From: an uncultured Coprococcus sp.
Lineage (GTDB): Bacteria > Bacillota_A > Clostridia > Lachnospirales > Lachnospiraceae
Assembly: GCA_900767685.1 (NCBI GenBank)
Contig: CAAGAB010000094.1
Span: 1-43,420, forward strand
Direction: 5' to 3'
Length of the DNA stretch: 43,420 bases
Part shown: piece by piece, positions 23,710-31,907 of the stretch
Layout: every line of letters begins with the position of its first letter
Position numbering within the stretch: the first letter of the stretch is position 1
Made by a program: the position numbers and the translations under genes
The notes under the pieces: model-generated
Seen by the model: the letters and a program-made list of their open reading frames with translations, nothing else
Database searches by the model: none
Told to the model about the DNA's origin: nothing

Positions 23710-25554
23710 CTAACTCCACTGAGAGTTATACAGATCCGCATAGAAGCCGTTCTGAGCCATGAGCTCATCATGGTTACCCTGCTCTATGATGTCACCGTCC
23801 TTCATAACAAGGATGATGTCTGCATTCTTGATGGTTGACAGTCTGTGGGCTATGACAAAACTTGTCCTGCCCTTCATCAGATTGTCCATGGCTCTCTGAA
23901 TCCTGTGTTCTGTTCTCGTATCGACTGACGATGTAGCCTCATCGAGGATCAGAACCGGATTGTCAGCAAGAATGGCTCTTGCGATAGTTAAGAGCTGCTT
24001 TTGTCCCTGGGAGATATTTGTTATCTCCTCATTGAGCTCCATGTTGTATCCACCCGGAAGTGCCGAGATAAATCTGTGTGCATGGGCTGCCTTTGCCGCT
24101 GCGATGACTTCCTCATCCGTGGCATCCAGTCTTCCGTATCTGATATTCTCCATGATAGTGCCCTTGAACAGCCATGTGTCCTGAAGCACCATGCCAAATA
24201 CATCCCTGAGTTCACGCCTGTTGAAGTCCTTAATATTGTGTCCGTCCAGAAGTATAGCACCGCCATTCACGTCATAGAATCTCATAAGCAGCTTGACCAT
24301 GGTGGTCTTGCCCGCTCCGGTAGGTCCGACTATGGCTACCTGCTGTCCCGGTTTTACATGGGCTGAGAAATCCTTGATGATGATCTGATCCGGATTATAG
24401 CCAAACTTTACATGTTCAAATGTAACTTCACCCTTGATTCCCTCTGTGGATACAGGATTCTCTACTATCTGCTCCTCTTCTTTCTCTTCAAGAAGTTCAA
24501 ATACTCGCTCAGCGGCGGCTGCCATCTGCTGCATCATATTTGTAACCTGAGCAACCTGCTGAACAGGCTGTGTGAGGTTCTTTACATACTGTATAAATGC
24601 CTGGATATCACCAATCTGGATAGTTCCTCTGATTGCCAGAGCTGCGCCTGATATGGCAACTGCCACATAACCCAGATTGCCGACAAACATCATAATAGGC
24701 TGCATCAGTCCTGAGAAGAACTGTGACTTCCATGCTGACTTGTACAAAGTCTCATTTGTCTCATGGAACTCTCTTCTAACGTCGTTCTCTTTATTGAACG
24801 CTTTTATGACATTGTGTCCGCCATACACCTCTTCAACCTGACCGTTTATGTGTCCCACGTATTCCTGCTGCTGCTTGAAGAATCTCTGGGATTTCTTGAT
24901 GACAAACATCATGAGCATGATACTTATCGGAAGTATCAGCACTGATATAAGTGTCATAAGCGGGCTGATCGTGAGCATCATCACGATCACACCGATGACC
25001 GTACTAACCGATGTAATGAGCTGTGTGATACTCTGGTTCAGACCGTTTCCCATGGTGTCTATATCATTTGTGATTCTTGAAAGTACCTCGCCATAGGTTC
25101 TGCTCTCAAAGTAGCTCATCGGCATCCTGTTGATCTTCTCGGATACCTCACGTCTCATCCTGTAGCACACTTTCTGGGTGATACCGGTCATGATGAAGCC
25201 CTGAACAAAGCTAAATGTCACACTTAGCACATACAAACCGAGACAGAACAGCAATATCTTACCGATATACGTGAAATCAATTCCGCCGTTGCCTGTTATC
25301 TTGTTCATGATCCCCTCGGACAGGGCTGTTGTCGCCTTGCCGAGTACCTTCGGACATACTACGTTGAATATTGTACTTCCAATTGCAAATATAGCAACGA
25401 CAACAACCGCTGCCTTGTACTTGCCTATATATCTGAATAACTTTCCTATCGTTCCCTTGAAGTCCTTGGCTTTCTCGCCGCCCATCATAGGACCGTGGCC
25501 TCTTCTAGGGCCTCTGAAACTTCTCTGATTATTTGTCTGATTCTGTTCTGCCAT
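23710..25554 (-). CDS. ABC exporter half-transporter, canonical-ATPase subunit
   Basis: A 614-residue TMD-NBD protein of the heterodimeric multidrug-exporter type (BmrC/BmrD, LmrC/LmrD). Six TM helices fill about residues 40-340. The NBD has Walker A GPTGAGKTT, signature ISQGQ (degenerate; consensus LSGGQ), Walker B LILDEATS with the catalytic Glu, and H-loop IAHRLST. It therefore supplies the active Walker B and the weak signature. The start lies 3 bp after the partner's stop codon, giving equal expression. The N-terminus is a short Gln/Asn/Gly-rich tail (MAEQNQTNNQRSFRGPRRG). The cargo (drug, peptide or lipid) is not evident. Confidence 0.93.
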   Translation of the reverse strand: MAEQNQTNNQRSFRGPRRGHGPMMGGEKAKDFKGTIGKLFRYIGKYKAAVVVVAIFAIGSTIFNVVCPKVLGKATTALSEGIMNKITGNGGIDFTYIGKILLFCLGLYVLSVTFSFVQGFIMTGITQKVCYRMRREVSEKINRMPMSYFESRTYGEVLSRITNDIDTMGNGLNQSITQLITSVSTVIGVIVMMLTISPLMTLISVLILPISIMLMMFVIKKSQRFFKQQQEYVGHINGQVEEVYGGHNVIKAFNKENDVRREFHETNETLYKSAWKSQFFSGLMQPIMMFVGNLGYVAVAISGAALAIRGTIQIGDIQAFIQYVKNLTQPVQQVAQVTNMMQQMAAAAERVFELLEEKEEEQIVENPVSTEGIKGEVTFEHVKFGYNPDQIIIKDFSAHVKPGQQVAIVGPTGAGKTTMVKLLMRFYDVNGGAILLDGHNIKDFNRRELRDVFGMVLQDTWLFKGTIMENIRYGRLDATDEEVIAAAKAAHAHRFISALPGGYNMELNEEITNISQGQKQLLTIARAILADNPVLILDEATSSVDTRTEHRIQRAMDNLMKGRTSFVIAHRLSTIKNADIILVMKDGDIIEQGNHDELMAQNGFYADLYNSQWS

Positions 25555-25557
25555 GTC

Positions 25558-27825
25558 CTACACCTGCCTTTCTGAGTCAGTGTCAACGGACTCGTCTTTT
25601 ATCAGGTCTGTACCGGTCAGATCAACCTCTCCAAGTGCTTTTTCCTCTGGTGTTGTTCCAAGACTGGCCGCTATCTCCGATGGAGAAAGCTGTGACTCAG
25701 CTATCTGCCTGTACTCCTCACAGGTCTGAATGAGTTCCTTGTGAGTTCCCTTGCCGACTATCGTACCCTCGTCAAGCACAAGTATCTGATCTGCTGAGAG
25801 TATAGTGCTTACACGCTGTGCAACGATAAATACTGTACTGTCATTTACATGCTCGCCAAGCGCCTTTCTGACTGCCACGTCCGTCTTGAAATCAAGCGCC
25901 GAAAAGCTGTCGTCAAATATCAGGATCTTCGGCTTTCTCGCTATGGCCCTGGCTATTGCAAGACGCTGTTTCTGACCGCCAGACACATTTCCGCCGCCCT
26001 GGGCAACCGCACTGTCGTAACCATGTTCCTTCTCATCTATAAAGTCGGATGCCTGAGCAATCTTAGCCGCAAGCTTGACATCTTCATCAGATGCATCCGG
26101 CGCACCGAATCTTATATTGGATGCAATCGTTCCTGAGAACAGGATTCCCTTCTGCGGGACAAAACCGATATTCTGTCTCACACTCTCCATGGTGAGGTCT
26201 CTTATATCCTGTCCGTCTATCGTTATCGAACCCTCCGTAACATCATAGAATCTTGGGAGGAGCTGAACCAGTGTACTCTTACCACAACCGGTACTTCCTA
26301 TGATCGCCGTAGTCTGTCCAGGCTTGGCCTCAAATGAGATATTCTCAAGTACATTCTCATCTGCACCCGGATATGCAAATGCGACATTGTCATACTTTAC
26401 GACACCCCTTGGTGCTTCAAGCTTCTTTGCCCCGGCTGCGTCCTGAACTGTCACATCCGTATCTATGATCTCCTGTATTCTGTCTGCTGCCACGCTGGCA
26501 CGAGGGAGCATGACTGACATCATGCTGAGCATAAGGAATGACATAATGATAAGCATTGTATATGTAATAAATGCAGTCATTGATCCTACCTGAAGGACAC
26601 CCGCATCAATCTTGTGGGCTGCCACCCACTCTATAAGTATGCTTATTGCATACATGATGAACATGAGTATAGGCATTGCAAATGTCATGACTCTGTTGAC
26701 GAACAATGTGTTCTTCGTCAGGTCTTTATTTGCCTCATCGAATCTCTCTTCCTCGCGTTCCTCTCTGCCAAATGCCCTGATGACCGGGATACCTGTAAGT
26801 ATCTCTCTTGACACAAGGTTTACTCTATCCACCAGCGTCTGCATAACTTTAAACTTTGGCATGGCAATGACCATAAGCGTTCCCATGAGAATCACAACTG
26901 CTGCTATGCCAATGAATATTACCCAGCCCATTCCGGCTCCATTCTCAACAACCTTGACGATGCCTCCAATAGAAAGTATCGGTGCATATAGAACCATTCT
27001 GAGCATCATAACAGTGACCATCTGTATCTGCTGGACATCATTTGTAGATCTCGTTATAAGGGATGCTGTTGAGAACTTGTTGATCTCAGCATCCGAAAAT
27101 GCGATAACCTTGTTGAACACCTTCTCTCTGAGTCCGCAGGCAACGCTTGCCGCAACCCTTGACGCCACAAGTCCTATGAGAACCGCAGCTGCAGCCATGA
27201 GAAGTGACATCCCAAGCATCTTCACCGCTGCCCACTTCAGATATGACATCTGTCCTGCCTTATAATCGTAGCCAAAGCTGTCGTAGCATATCCTTGTACA
27301 TGCTATGGCTGTGGATTCCATATAGTCTTCACCCATGCTGTCGAGCATGCCATCAACCGTAGGCTTCATCTGTTCACCGATCTGCGCCCACATCTCCTCC
27401 GGCATCTCGTCAAGGGTGATTCCCATCTTATCAAGTCCTGCCTTGATCTCATTGTCCTCGTCAGAGTTCACCATCTGATATGGATAGTAATACATCATAA
27501 GCCCCTTCATACAGGCACTATCCACTTCTTCTATGTGTTCCTCGCCGTCTTCTGTCAGATAATAATAACCATCCGAACCGTCTTTATAATATTTCTCCCA
27601 TACGGCTTTCTCATCGTCATCCATAAATCCGTCTATCACTTTGTAGGCTTTCTCCGGGATCTGTTTCGGACTGCAGTTCTCTATACCGTAGTTCTGTATA
27701 CCGGTATCTATGAGCTTTGAGGTGTAGTCCGGAAGTGACAGATCACAGTATGCCTGCAGAACGAGAAGAAGGGCTATGATAATGACCGACTTCCAATACG
27801 GCTTCAGATTTCTGAATATCTGCAT
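25558..27825 (-). CDS. ABC exporter half-transporter, degenerate-ATPase subunit with an external domain
   Basis: A 755-residue partner of the downstream gene. Between TM1 (about 13-33) and TM2 (about 200) lies an acidic external insert of about 150 residues rich in Asp, Glu, Tyr and Met, a feature of BmrD-like subunits. The NBD has Walker A GSTGCGKST and a good signature VSGGQ. Its Walker B reads IFDDS (Asp for the catalytic Glu) and its H-loop reads AQR (Gln for His). Together with the partner's ISQGQ these changes fall in one composite site, so the dimer should have one active and one degenerate ATP site. A strong AGGAGG precedes the start, and a long structured leader lies upstream. Confidence 0.93.
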   Translation of the reverse strand: MQIFRNLKPYWKSVIIIALLLVLQAYCDLSLPDYTSKLIDTGIQNYGIENCSPKQIPEKAYKVIDGFMDDDEKAVWEKYYKDGSDGYYYLTEDGEEHIEEVDSACMKGLMMYYYPYQMVNSDEDNEIKAGLDKMGITLDEMPEEMWAQIGEQMKPTVDGMLDSMGEDYMESTAIACTRICYDSFGYDYKAGQMSYLKWAAVKMLGMSLLMAAAAVLIGLVASRVAASVACGLREKVFNKVIAFSDAEINKFSTASLITRSTNDVQQIQMVTVMMLRMVLYAPILSIGGIVKVVENGAGMGWVIFIGIAAVVILMGTLMVIAMPKFKVMQTLVDRVNLVSREILTGIPVIRAFGREEREEERFDEANKDLTKNTLFVNRVMTFAMPILMFIMYAISILIEWVAAHKIDAGVLQVGSMTAFITYTMLIIMSFLMLSMMSVMLPRASVAADRIQEIIDTDVTVQDAAGAKKLEAPRGVVKYDNVAFAYPGADENVLENISFEAKPGQTTAIIGSTGCGKSTLVQLLPRFYDVTEGSITIDGQDIRDLTMESVRQNIGFVPQKGILFSGTIASNIRFGAPDASDEDVKLAAKIAQASDFIDEKEHGYDSAVAQGGGNVSGGQKQRLAIARAIARKPKILIFDDSFSALDFKTDVAVRKALGEHVNDSTVFIVAQRVSTILSADQILVLDEGTIVGKGTHKELIQTCEEYRQIAESQLSPSEIAASLGTTPEEKALGEVDLTGTDLIKDESVDTDSERQV

Positions 27826-27851
27826 GTCATTTCCTCCTTGAACAATTATTA

Positions 27852-27915
27852 ATCAGATGAATGTATCCCCCTCTAGTCTTTCTATGTACATTATGCAGAG
27901 ATACATTCATCTGAT
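27852..27915 (-). promoter_or_regulatory. Leader hairpin upstream of the ABC exporter operon
   Basis: A perfect 16-bp inverted repeat: ATCAGATGAATGTATC (27852-27867) and GATACATTCATCTGAT (27900-27915) with a 32-nt loop. It lies in the predicted 180-nt leader, just before the ribosome site. It lacks a T run, so it is not a plain terminator. A 13-codon ORF (MAFSPSEESVDIR, 27948-27907) has its stop codon inside the first-transcribed arm. Confidence 0.6.
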
Positions 27916-28017
27916 ATCTACGCTTTCTTCTGACGGAGAAAATGCCATGCTTTAGCTGACGTTGTTTTCCCCTTTACATTTCCAAGCGTATTCTTACTTT
28001 ATTTGAATATCTTTGAA

Positions 28018-28046
28018 AGTTTATCATTGCATATATTCTCAGTCAA
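28018..28046 (-). promoter_or_regulatory. Promoter candidate of the ABC exporter operon
   Basis: On the minus strand TTGACT (28046-28041), a 17-bp spacer and TAAACT (28023-28018). It would give a leader of about 180 nt to the start codon at 27825. Confidence 0.5.
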
Positions 28047-28082
28047 TTAAATATCTATAAAGATTTAATAATTTTTATGACA

Positions 28083-28123
28083 AAAAAACGGCAGCCGCTG
28101 TTATCCAGCAACTGCCGTTTTTT
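28083..28123. terminator. Bidirectional terminator between the ABC and FeoA-like genes
   Basis: AAAAAACGGCAG (28083-28094) pairs with CTGCCGTTTTTT (28112-28123). It ends the FeoA-like gene on the minus strand and isolates the ABC promoter. Confidence 0.9.
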
Positions 28124-28143
28124 CTGTTTCTTCCGCTTTCAAT

Positions 28144-28350
28144 CTAAGCCAGCTTTATCCGCTCCGCCGCGTCCCTTGTTATCGCTAGTCTTTTTCCCTT
28201 TACCTTGATTATCACATTACCAAAGTAAGACGATACGACCTGCACCTGATCTCCGGTCTCAAGCTGGCATGCGCCGAACAGTGATCTGTCCGCACAGTTC
28301 CAGGCTACCTCTCCTGAGAAACCGTTTACTGCATCTGATAATGACATCAT
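28144..28350 (-). CDS. Small FeoA-domain (SH3-like) protein
   Basis: A 68-residue protein with the FeoA pattern: a Gly turn (ETGDQVQVVSSYFGNVIIKVKGKRLAI) followed by a helix with RDAAERIKL. In FeoAB systems this domain assists the iron transporter FeoB; free-standing copies occur widely and their roles are unclear. No feoB is adjacent. Two cysteines (WNCADRSLFGACQ) lie ahead of the domain. The start at 28350 follows GGGG a few bases upstream; a GTG at 28359 is also possible. A TATAAT-type -10 lies upstream. It is monocistronic. Confidence 0.75.
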   Translation of the reverse strand: MMSLSDAVNGFSGEVAWNCADRSLFGACQLETGDQVQVVSSYFGNVIIKVKGKRLAITRDAAERIKLA

Positions 28351-28539
28351 AGTAACCACCCCTTCAAAATAATTGTTTTAATGAATTATATTATGTTTCA
28401 ATGCACTATCCGATATGCAATTTGTCTTTCGTTTCTTCTATTGTCTACACAATTATAACTCTTCAGGGTCGGTGCAAGTCAATTCTAATTGTTAGTATAT
28501 GGGGCTAATCTTTCTTACACCAAACTAACTTGGATATAC

Positions 28540-28584
28540 AAAAACCCCACCGACATCCGACTTACCATCTGACATCTGTGGGGT
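28540..28584 (-). terminator. Terminator of the BCAT gene
   Basis: ACCCCAC (28544-28550) pairs with GTGGGGT (28578-28584); the minus-strand tail is T5. The loop is long. Confidence 0.7.
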
Positions 28585-28629
28585 ATAATGTTCTCAATAA
28601 TTATTATCTCACATCGAATTACTCGATCA

Positions 28630-29655
28630 TTACTCGATTACCTTGAGCCATCCCTCTGGACCTTCGATTCTGCCCATCTGGATTCCTGTAAGGGTATCAT
28701 ACAGCTTCTGGATAACTGGTCCCATTTTCTCCATACCGCTTGGGAAACAGATCTCCTTGCCGTGGTCGTTGATCTTGCCTACAGGTGAGATAACTGCTGC
28801 TGTACCGCACAGACCGCACTCTGCAAAATCCTTAACCTCGTCGAAGTATACTTCTCTCTCCTCAGCCTCAAGTCCAAGGATATCCTTTGCAACTACCATC
28901 AGTGAACGTCTTGTGATCGATGGGAGGATACTGTTTGACTTAGGTGTAACTACCTTGCCGTCCTTTGTAACGAAGATGAAGTTTGCTCCACCTGTCTCCT
29001 CAACCTTTGTTCTTGTAGCTGCATCGAGATACATATTCTCATCGAATCCCTCTTTGTGTGCTGTAACTATTGCATGAAGGCTCATTGCATAGTTAAGACC
29101 AGCCTTGATGTGTCCTGTTCCGTGAGGTGCTGCTCTATCGAAATCTGAAACCTTGATTGTGATAGGCTTTGCACCGCCCTTGAAGTAAGGACCAACTGGT
29201 GTTGTGAGGATTCTGAACTGATATTCATCTGCCGGCTTTACACCTATAACAGGGTTTGAACCGAACATATATGGTCTGATATATAATGTAGCACCTGATC
29301 CGTAAGGTGGTACATAATCAATGTTTGCCTTTACTGTATCTACTATTGCCTGAACAAATCTATCCTCTGGGAAAGGTGGCATCTCAAGTCTTCTTGCTGA
29401 GTCTGCCATTCTGCTTGCGTTGAGGTCAGGACGGAAACATACAACACGACCATCCTCTGTTCTGTAAGCCTTCATTCCCTCGAAAACTGTCTGAGCGTAC
29501 TGAAGAACACCTGCGCACTCGTTTAATACTACGTTAGGATCCTCTGTGAGTGTACCCTCATCCCATGCTCCGTCCTTATAATTTGCTACAAATCTCTTAT
29601 CTGTCTGAACATAGCCAAATCCAAGGTTTGCCCAATCGATATTCTTCTTATCCAT
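28630..29655 (-). CDS. ilvE: Branched-chain amino acid aminotransferase
   Basis: A 341-residue fold-type IV PLP transaminase that interconverts Leu, Ile and Val with their 2-oxoacids using glutamate/2-oxoglutarate. Signatures are FEGMKAYR near residue 58, the Arg/Tyr strand TLYIRPYMFG, the PLP-lysine segment HIKAGLNYA, and the Glu in KVEETGGANFIF. A CXXC motif (ECGLCGTAAV) sits where mammalian BCATs carry a redox-active CXXC. The size matches the eukaryote-like (BCAT-II) group. Upstream is a TGGAAA-17-TATAAC promoter with TG extension; no T-box signature was seen. It is monocistronic and cytosolic. Confidence 0.95.
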   Translation of the reverse strand: MDKKNIDWANLGFGYVQTDKRFVANYKDGAWDEGTLTEDPNVVLNECAGVLQYAQTVFEGMKAYRTEDGRVVCFRPDLNASRMADSARRLEMPPFPEDRFVQAIVDTVKANIDYVPPYGSGATLYIRPYMFGSNPVIGVKPADEYQFRILTTPVGPYFKGGAKPITIKVSDFDRAAPHGTGHIKAGLNYAMSLHAIVTAHKEGFDENMYLDAATRTKVEETGGANFIFVTKDGKVVTPKSNSILPSITRRSLMVVAKDILGLEAEEREVYFDEVKDFAECGLCGTAAVISPVGKINDHGKEICFPSGMEKMGPVIQKLYDTLTGIQMGRIEGPEGWLKVIE

Positions 29656-29754
29656 ATCTAAATCTTCCTTTCACTTTAGCTTGTGCTTTTTTATATGTGT
29701 CTGTTATATCACATTATTTCGCCTTTTTCCATATGTATATTTAACATTTGCTTG

Positions 29755-29795
29755 AAAAATTAAGGTTTTTCTTCCAAAAACGGCTAATTTTTTCA
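29755..29795 (-). terminator. Terminator of the flavin reductase gene
   Basis: On the minus strand AAAAATTA and GTTTTT pair with GAAAAAC and TAATTTTT around a GGAA loop, with a mismatched bulge. AT-rich but well placed. Confidence 0.6.
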
Positions 29796-29840
29796 TGTTA
29801 CAATGTACAATTTGATGATTTTCCCAAGTTACAAGCTTGT

Positions 29841-30395
29841 CTACTTCAACTTATTACCCTCTGAGAAAGCATCGCCAACCCTGTCGCCGAGTGCAAAATA
29901 TCCATGTCCGATGGTGTCAAACACGATAGGATGGAACTCTTCATATGTGATCTCGCCGTCATCGCCCAGGATACGGTCGTCTGCAACAACATTTACGATC
30001 TCGCCGAGGAACTTGTCCCCGTCTATGATCTCCTTGAGCTTGCACTCCATTGTCAGTGAAAGCTCGTTGATGACTGGAGCATTTACAAACTCGCTCTTTC
30101 TGGTTGTAAAACCAGCCTTCTTCATCTTGTCTGGCTCGTCATTTGCCGACACGATTCCCACATAGTCACAGGCTGCCACATGCTCTGCATCAGCAATGGC
30201 AACTGTGAACGCTTTGTTCAGCTTTATATTCTCGGTAGTCTTATGACTTCCAAGGTCAAATATGATCTCATTTGCTCCGACTATTCCGCCCCATGCCGCA
30301 TTCATGACATTTGCATTGCCATCGGCATCGTATGTTCCGATCATCATGACCGGCTGTGGCACCAGCATAGGTTTTGCACCAAGATTCTTACTCAT
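29841..30395 (-). CDS. Flavin reductase-like, FMN-binding split-barrel protein
   Basis: A 184-residue protein of the DIM6/NTAB group that binds FMN and usually reduces flavin with NAD(P)H. Visible features are the N-terminal MLVPQPVMMIGTYDADGNANVMNAAWGG stretch (split here by its first two strands), SHKTTENIKLNKAFTVAI (a phosphate-binding region) and CDYVGIVSANDEPDKMKKAGF. The start follows AGGAGG. Strict anaerobes carry many copies, often for oxygen or disulfide stress, and no dedicated partner is adjacent. It lies downstream of the SLC13-type permease on the same strand with a 136-bp gap, so cotranscription is possible. Confidence 0.88.
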   Translation of the reverse strand: MSKNLGAKPMLVPQPVMMIGTYDADGNANVMNAAWGGIVGANEIIFDLGSHKTTENIKLNKAFTVAIADAEHVAACDYVGIVSANDEPDKMKKAGFTTRKSEFVNAPVINELSLTMECKLKEIIDGDKFLGEIVNVVADDRILGDDGEITYEEFHPIVFDTIGHGYFALGDRVGDAFSEGNKLK

Positions 30396-30531
30396 ATTAT
30401 CTGCCTCCTTAATTTGAAGAAACTTACCTTTCTATTTTATGACTACTGCCATCTAAGGGCAATAATTTTTTTGCTAAAATAGTCTTACACAATGTACGAC
30501 AGCAGTGAATATTGTTCATCGTAAGGCACGT

Positions 30532-31671
30532 TTATTTTATTATATTCCACATGCATATAAGCACCACCAGGAACAGCACATTTGCAAATGTGAAGTATGC
30601 CAGATATCTTCCTCTGGCGCCCTTGTCCTGTCTCGCCACGTATTTGAATGAGATCAGGCTTGCCATGGACGCTATCAGAGTTCCAAGTCCTCCTAGATTG
30701 GTGCCGATTATCAGGTCTGTGTAACTGTCCGTAAATCCTGACAGCAATACTGCAGCCGGAACATTGCTTATGACCTGGCTGGCAATGACAGAGGTGATCA
30801 TCTCGTGCCCGCCAAGCACATTCTCTACAAATATCCTAAAGCCATCGATTCTTCCCATATTTCCTATAAATACGAAGAATCCCACAAATGTGAATATCAG
30901 CGAATAGTCTACCTTCAGCAGTAATCTTCTCTGGCATATAAGAACAACCACAAGCACTACCGCAAATGTCACCCAGTATGGGACGATCCGCGCCACGGTG
31001 AGCAATGACAACACAAAAAGTATGCAGTAAATTCCGACAAGCTTCCTGTCAACCTGTACATCTCCGTCCGAGAGTCTGATCTCAAGCTGCCTGTTTTTTC
31101 CTTTCATACATACTATGATCCATATCACAAGAAGCGCTGCCGATGCCACTGTATATGGCAACATAAGCAATACAAACCTGCCTGCACTGATTCCGGCAAG
31201 TCCGTACAGATACAGATTCTGCGGGTTGCCTATAGGTGTCAGCATGCTTCCAAGGTTCGCAGCTATGGTCTGGAGGGTTATCACCGGCACCATCCATCTG
31301 GTGAGTACTTCCTCGCCTGCCATACCAAGGACCGTAAGTGTCATCGGTACAAATGTTATGAGCGACACATCATTTGTGATGAACATACTGAAAAAGAAAC
31401 ACATAAATGTAAGCACAAATGTCACCGCCATGAGTGACCCCATACGATTTATCATGCCCTTTGCTACGATGTTAAAAATCCCCTGCTGTGAAAATCCCGC
31501 AACCACCGTCATAAGACAGAAAAGTATCGCAAGTGTCCTGAAATCTATGTAGTCCACATACGCGCTGTCCGGAGGCACAACAAATGCCGATATCACTGCC
31601 AGAAAAAGTGCCACACTTAGCACTGTCTCTTTGCGGACAAATTCTCCGATTTTCTTTATACCCCGGATCAT
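30532..31671 (-). CDS. SLC13/CitMHS-type anion permease (ArsB/NhaD superfamily)
   Basis: A 379-residue ion-transporter superfamily protein with about ten TM helices. Two inverted-repeat halves each carry an SNT/TN-P-type loop: FITNDVSLITFVP and, in the second half, SNVPAAVLLSG. GNPQNLYLYG is a further conserved loop. Family members carry citrate, di- and tricarboxylates, arsenite or sodium. Here the upstream gene is glycerate kinase, so glycerate or a related acid is a fair guess. The start at 31671 overlaps a 23-codon ORF stop by ATGA, so it is translationally coupled to that ORF. A longer frame upstream is not supported by a ribosome site. Confidence 0.85.
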   Translation of the reverse strand: MIRGIKKIGEFVRKETVLSVALFLAVISAFVVPPDSAYVDYIDFRTLAILFCLMTVVAGFSQQGIFNIVAKGMINRMGSLMAVTFVLTFMCFFFSMFITNDVSLITFVPMTLTVLGMAGEEVLTRWMVPVITLQTIAANLGSMLTPIGNPQNLYLYGLAGISAGRFVLLMLPYTVASAALLVIWIIVCMKGKNRQLEIRLSDGDVQVDRKLVGIYCILFVLSLLTVARIVPYWVTFAVVLVVVLICQRRLLLKVDYSLIFTFVGFFVFIGNMGRIDGFRIFVENVLGGHEMITSVIASQVISNVPAAVLLSGFTDSYTDLIIGTNLGGLGTLIASMASLISFKYVARQDKGARGRYLAYFTFANVLFLVVLICMWNIIK

Positions 31672-31739
31672 GGTCTGAATGTCCTGAACTCGTTCTTGTT
31701 GTACTCTGTGAGTAATTCCCACGCTTCTTCTCTTGTCAT
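31668..31739 (-). CDS. 23-codon ORF coupled to the permease, HD-hydrolase N-terminus-like
   Basis: A perfect AGGAGG (31753-31747) precedes an ATG at 31739. The peptide reads MTREEAWELLTEYNKNEF and ends after RTFRP. Its TGA overlaps the permease ATG (ATGA). The first 18 residues resemble the N-terminus of Clostridial HDIG-domain hydrolases from memory, so it may be the relic head of such a gene now serving as a ribosome-delivery leader for the permease. It may be translated. Confidence 0.55.
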   Translation of the reverse strand: MTREEAWELLTEYNKNEFRTFRP

Positions 31740-31773
31740 CTTTTTATCCTCCTCGTATTATATAGTAGTAAAT

Positions 31774-31877
31774 TTATTTCCTTGCATATCTCCTCATTTT
31801 TTGCAGAAAAAATTCACACGCCTCTGATTCTGTTTCAAACAAATTCAATCCGCTTTTTCTAATTGTTCGACTGTCAT
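31774..31877 (-). pseudogene. Frameshifted ~34-residue ORF
   Basis: AAGGAG precedes an ATG at 31877. The frame reads MTVEQLEKAD and stops. Adding one base to the A5 run lets it continue as SGLNLFETESEACEFFLQK and end MRRYARK at TAA (31776-31774). The two parts look like one small protein broken by a one-base deletion. It could also be ribosomal frameshifting or a sequencing error. Function is unknown. Confidence 0.45.
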
Positions 31878-31907
31878 GCTTATTGAATTCTCCTTAAAAT
31901 ACCATAT

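Noticed and set aside
29656..29760. T-box leader upstream of the BCAT gene
   Set aside because: No T-box sequence or specifier-loop structure was seen and the leader is too short.
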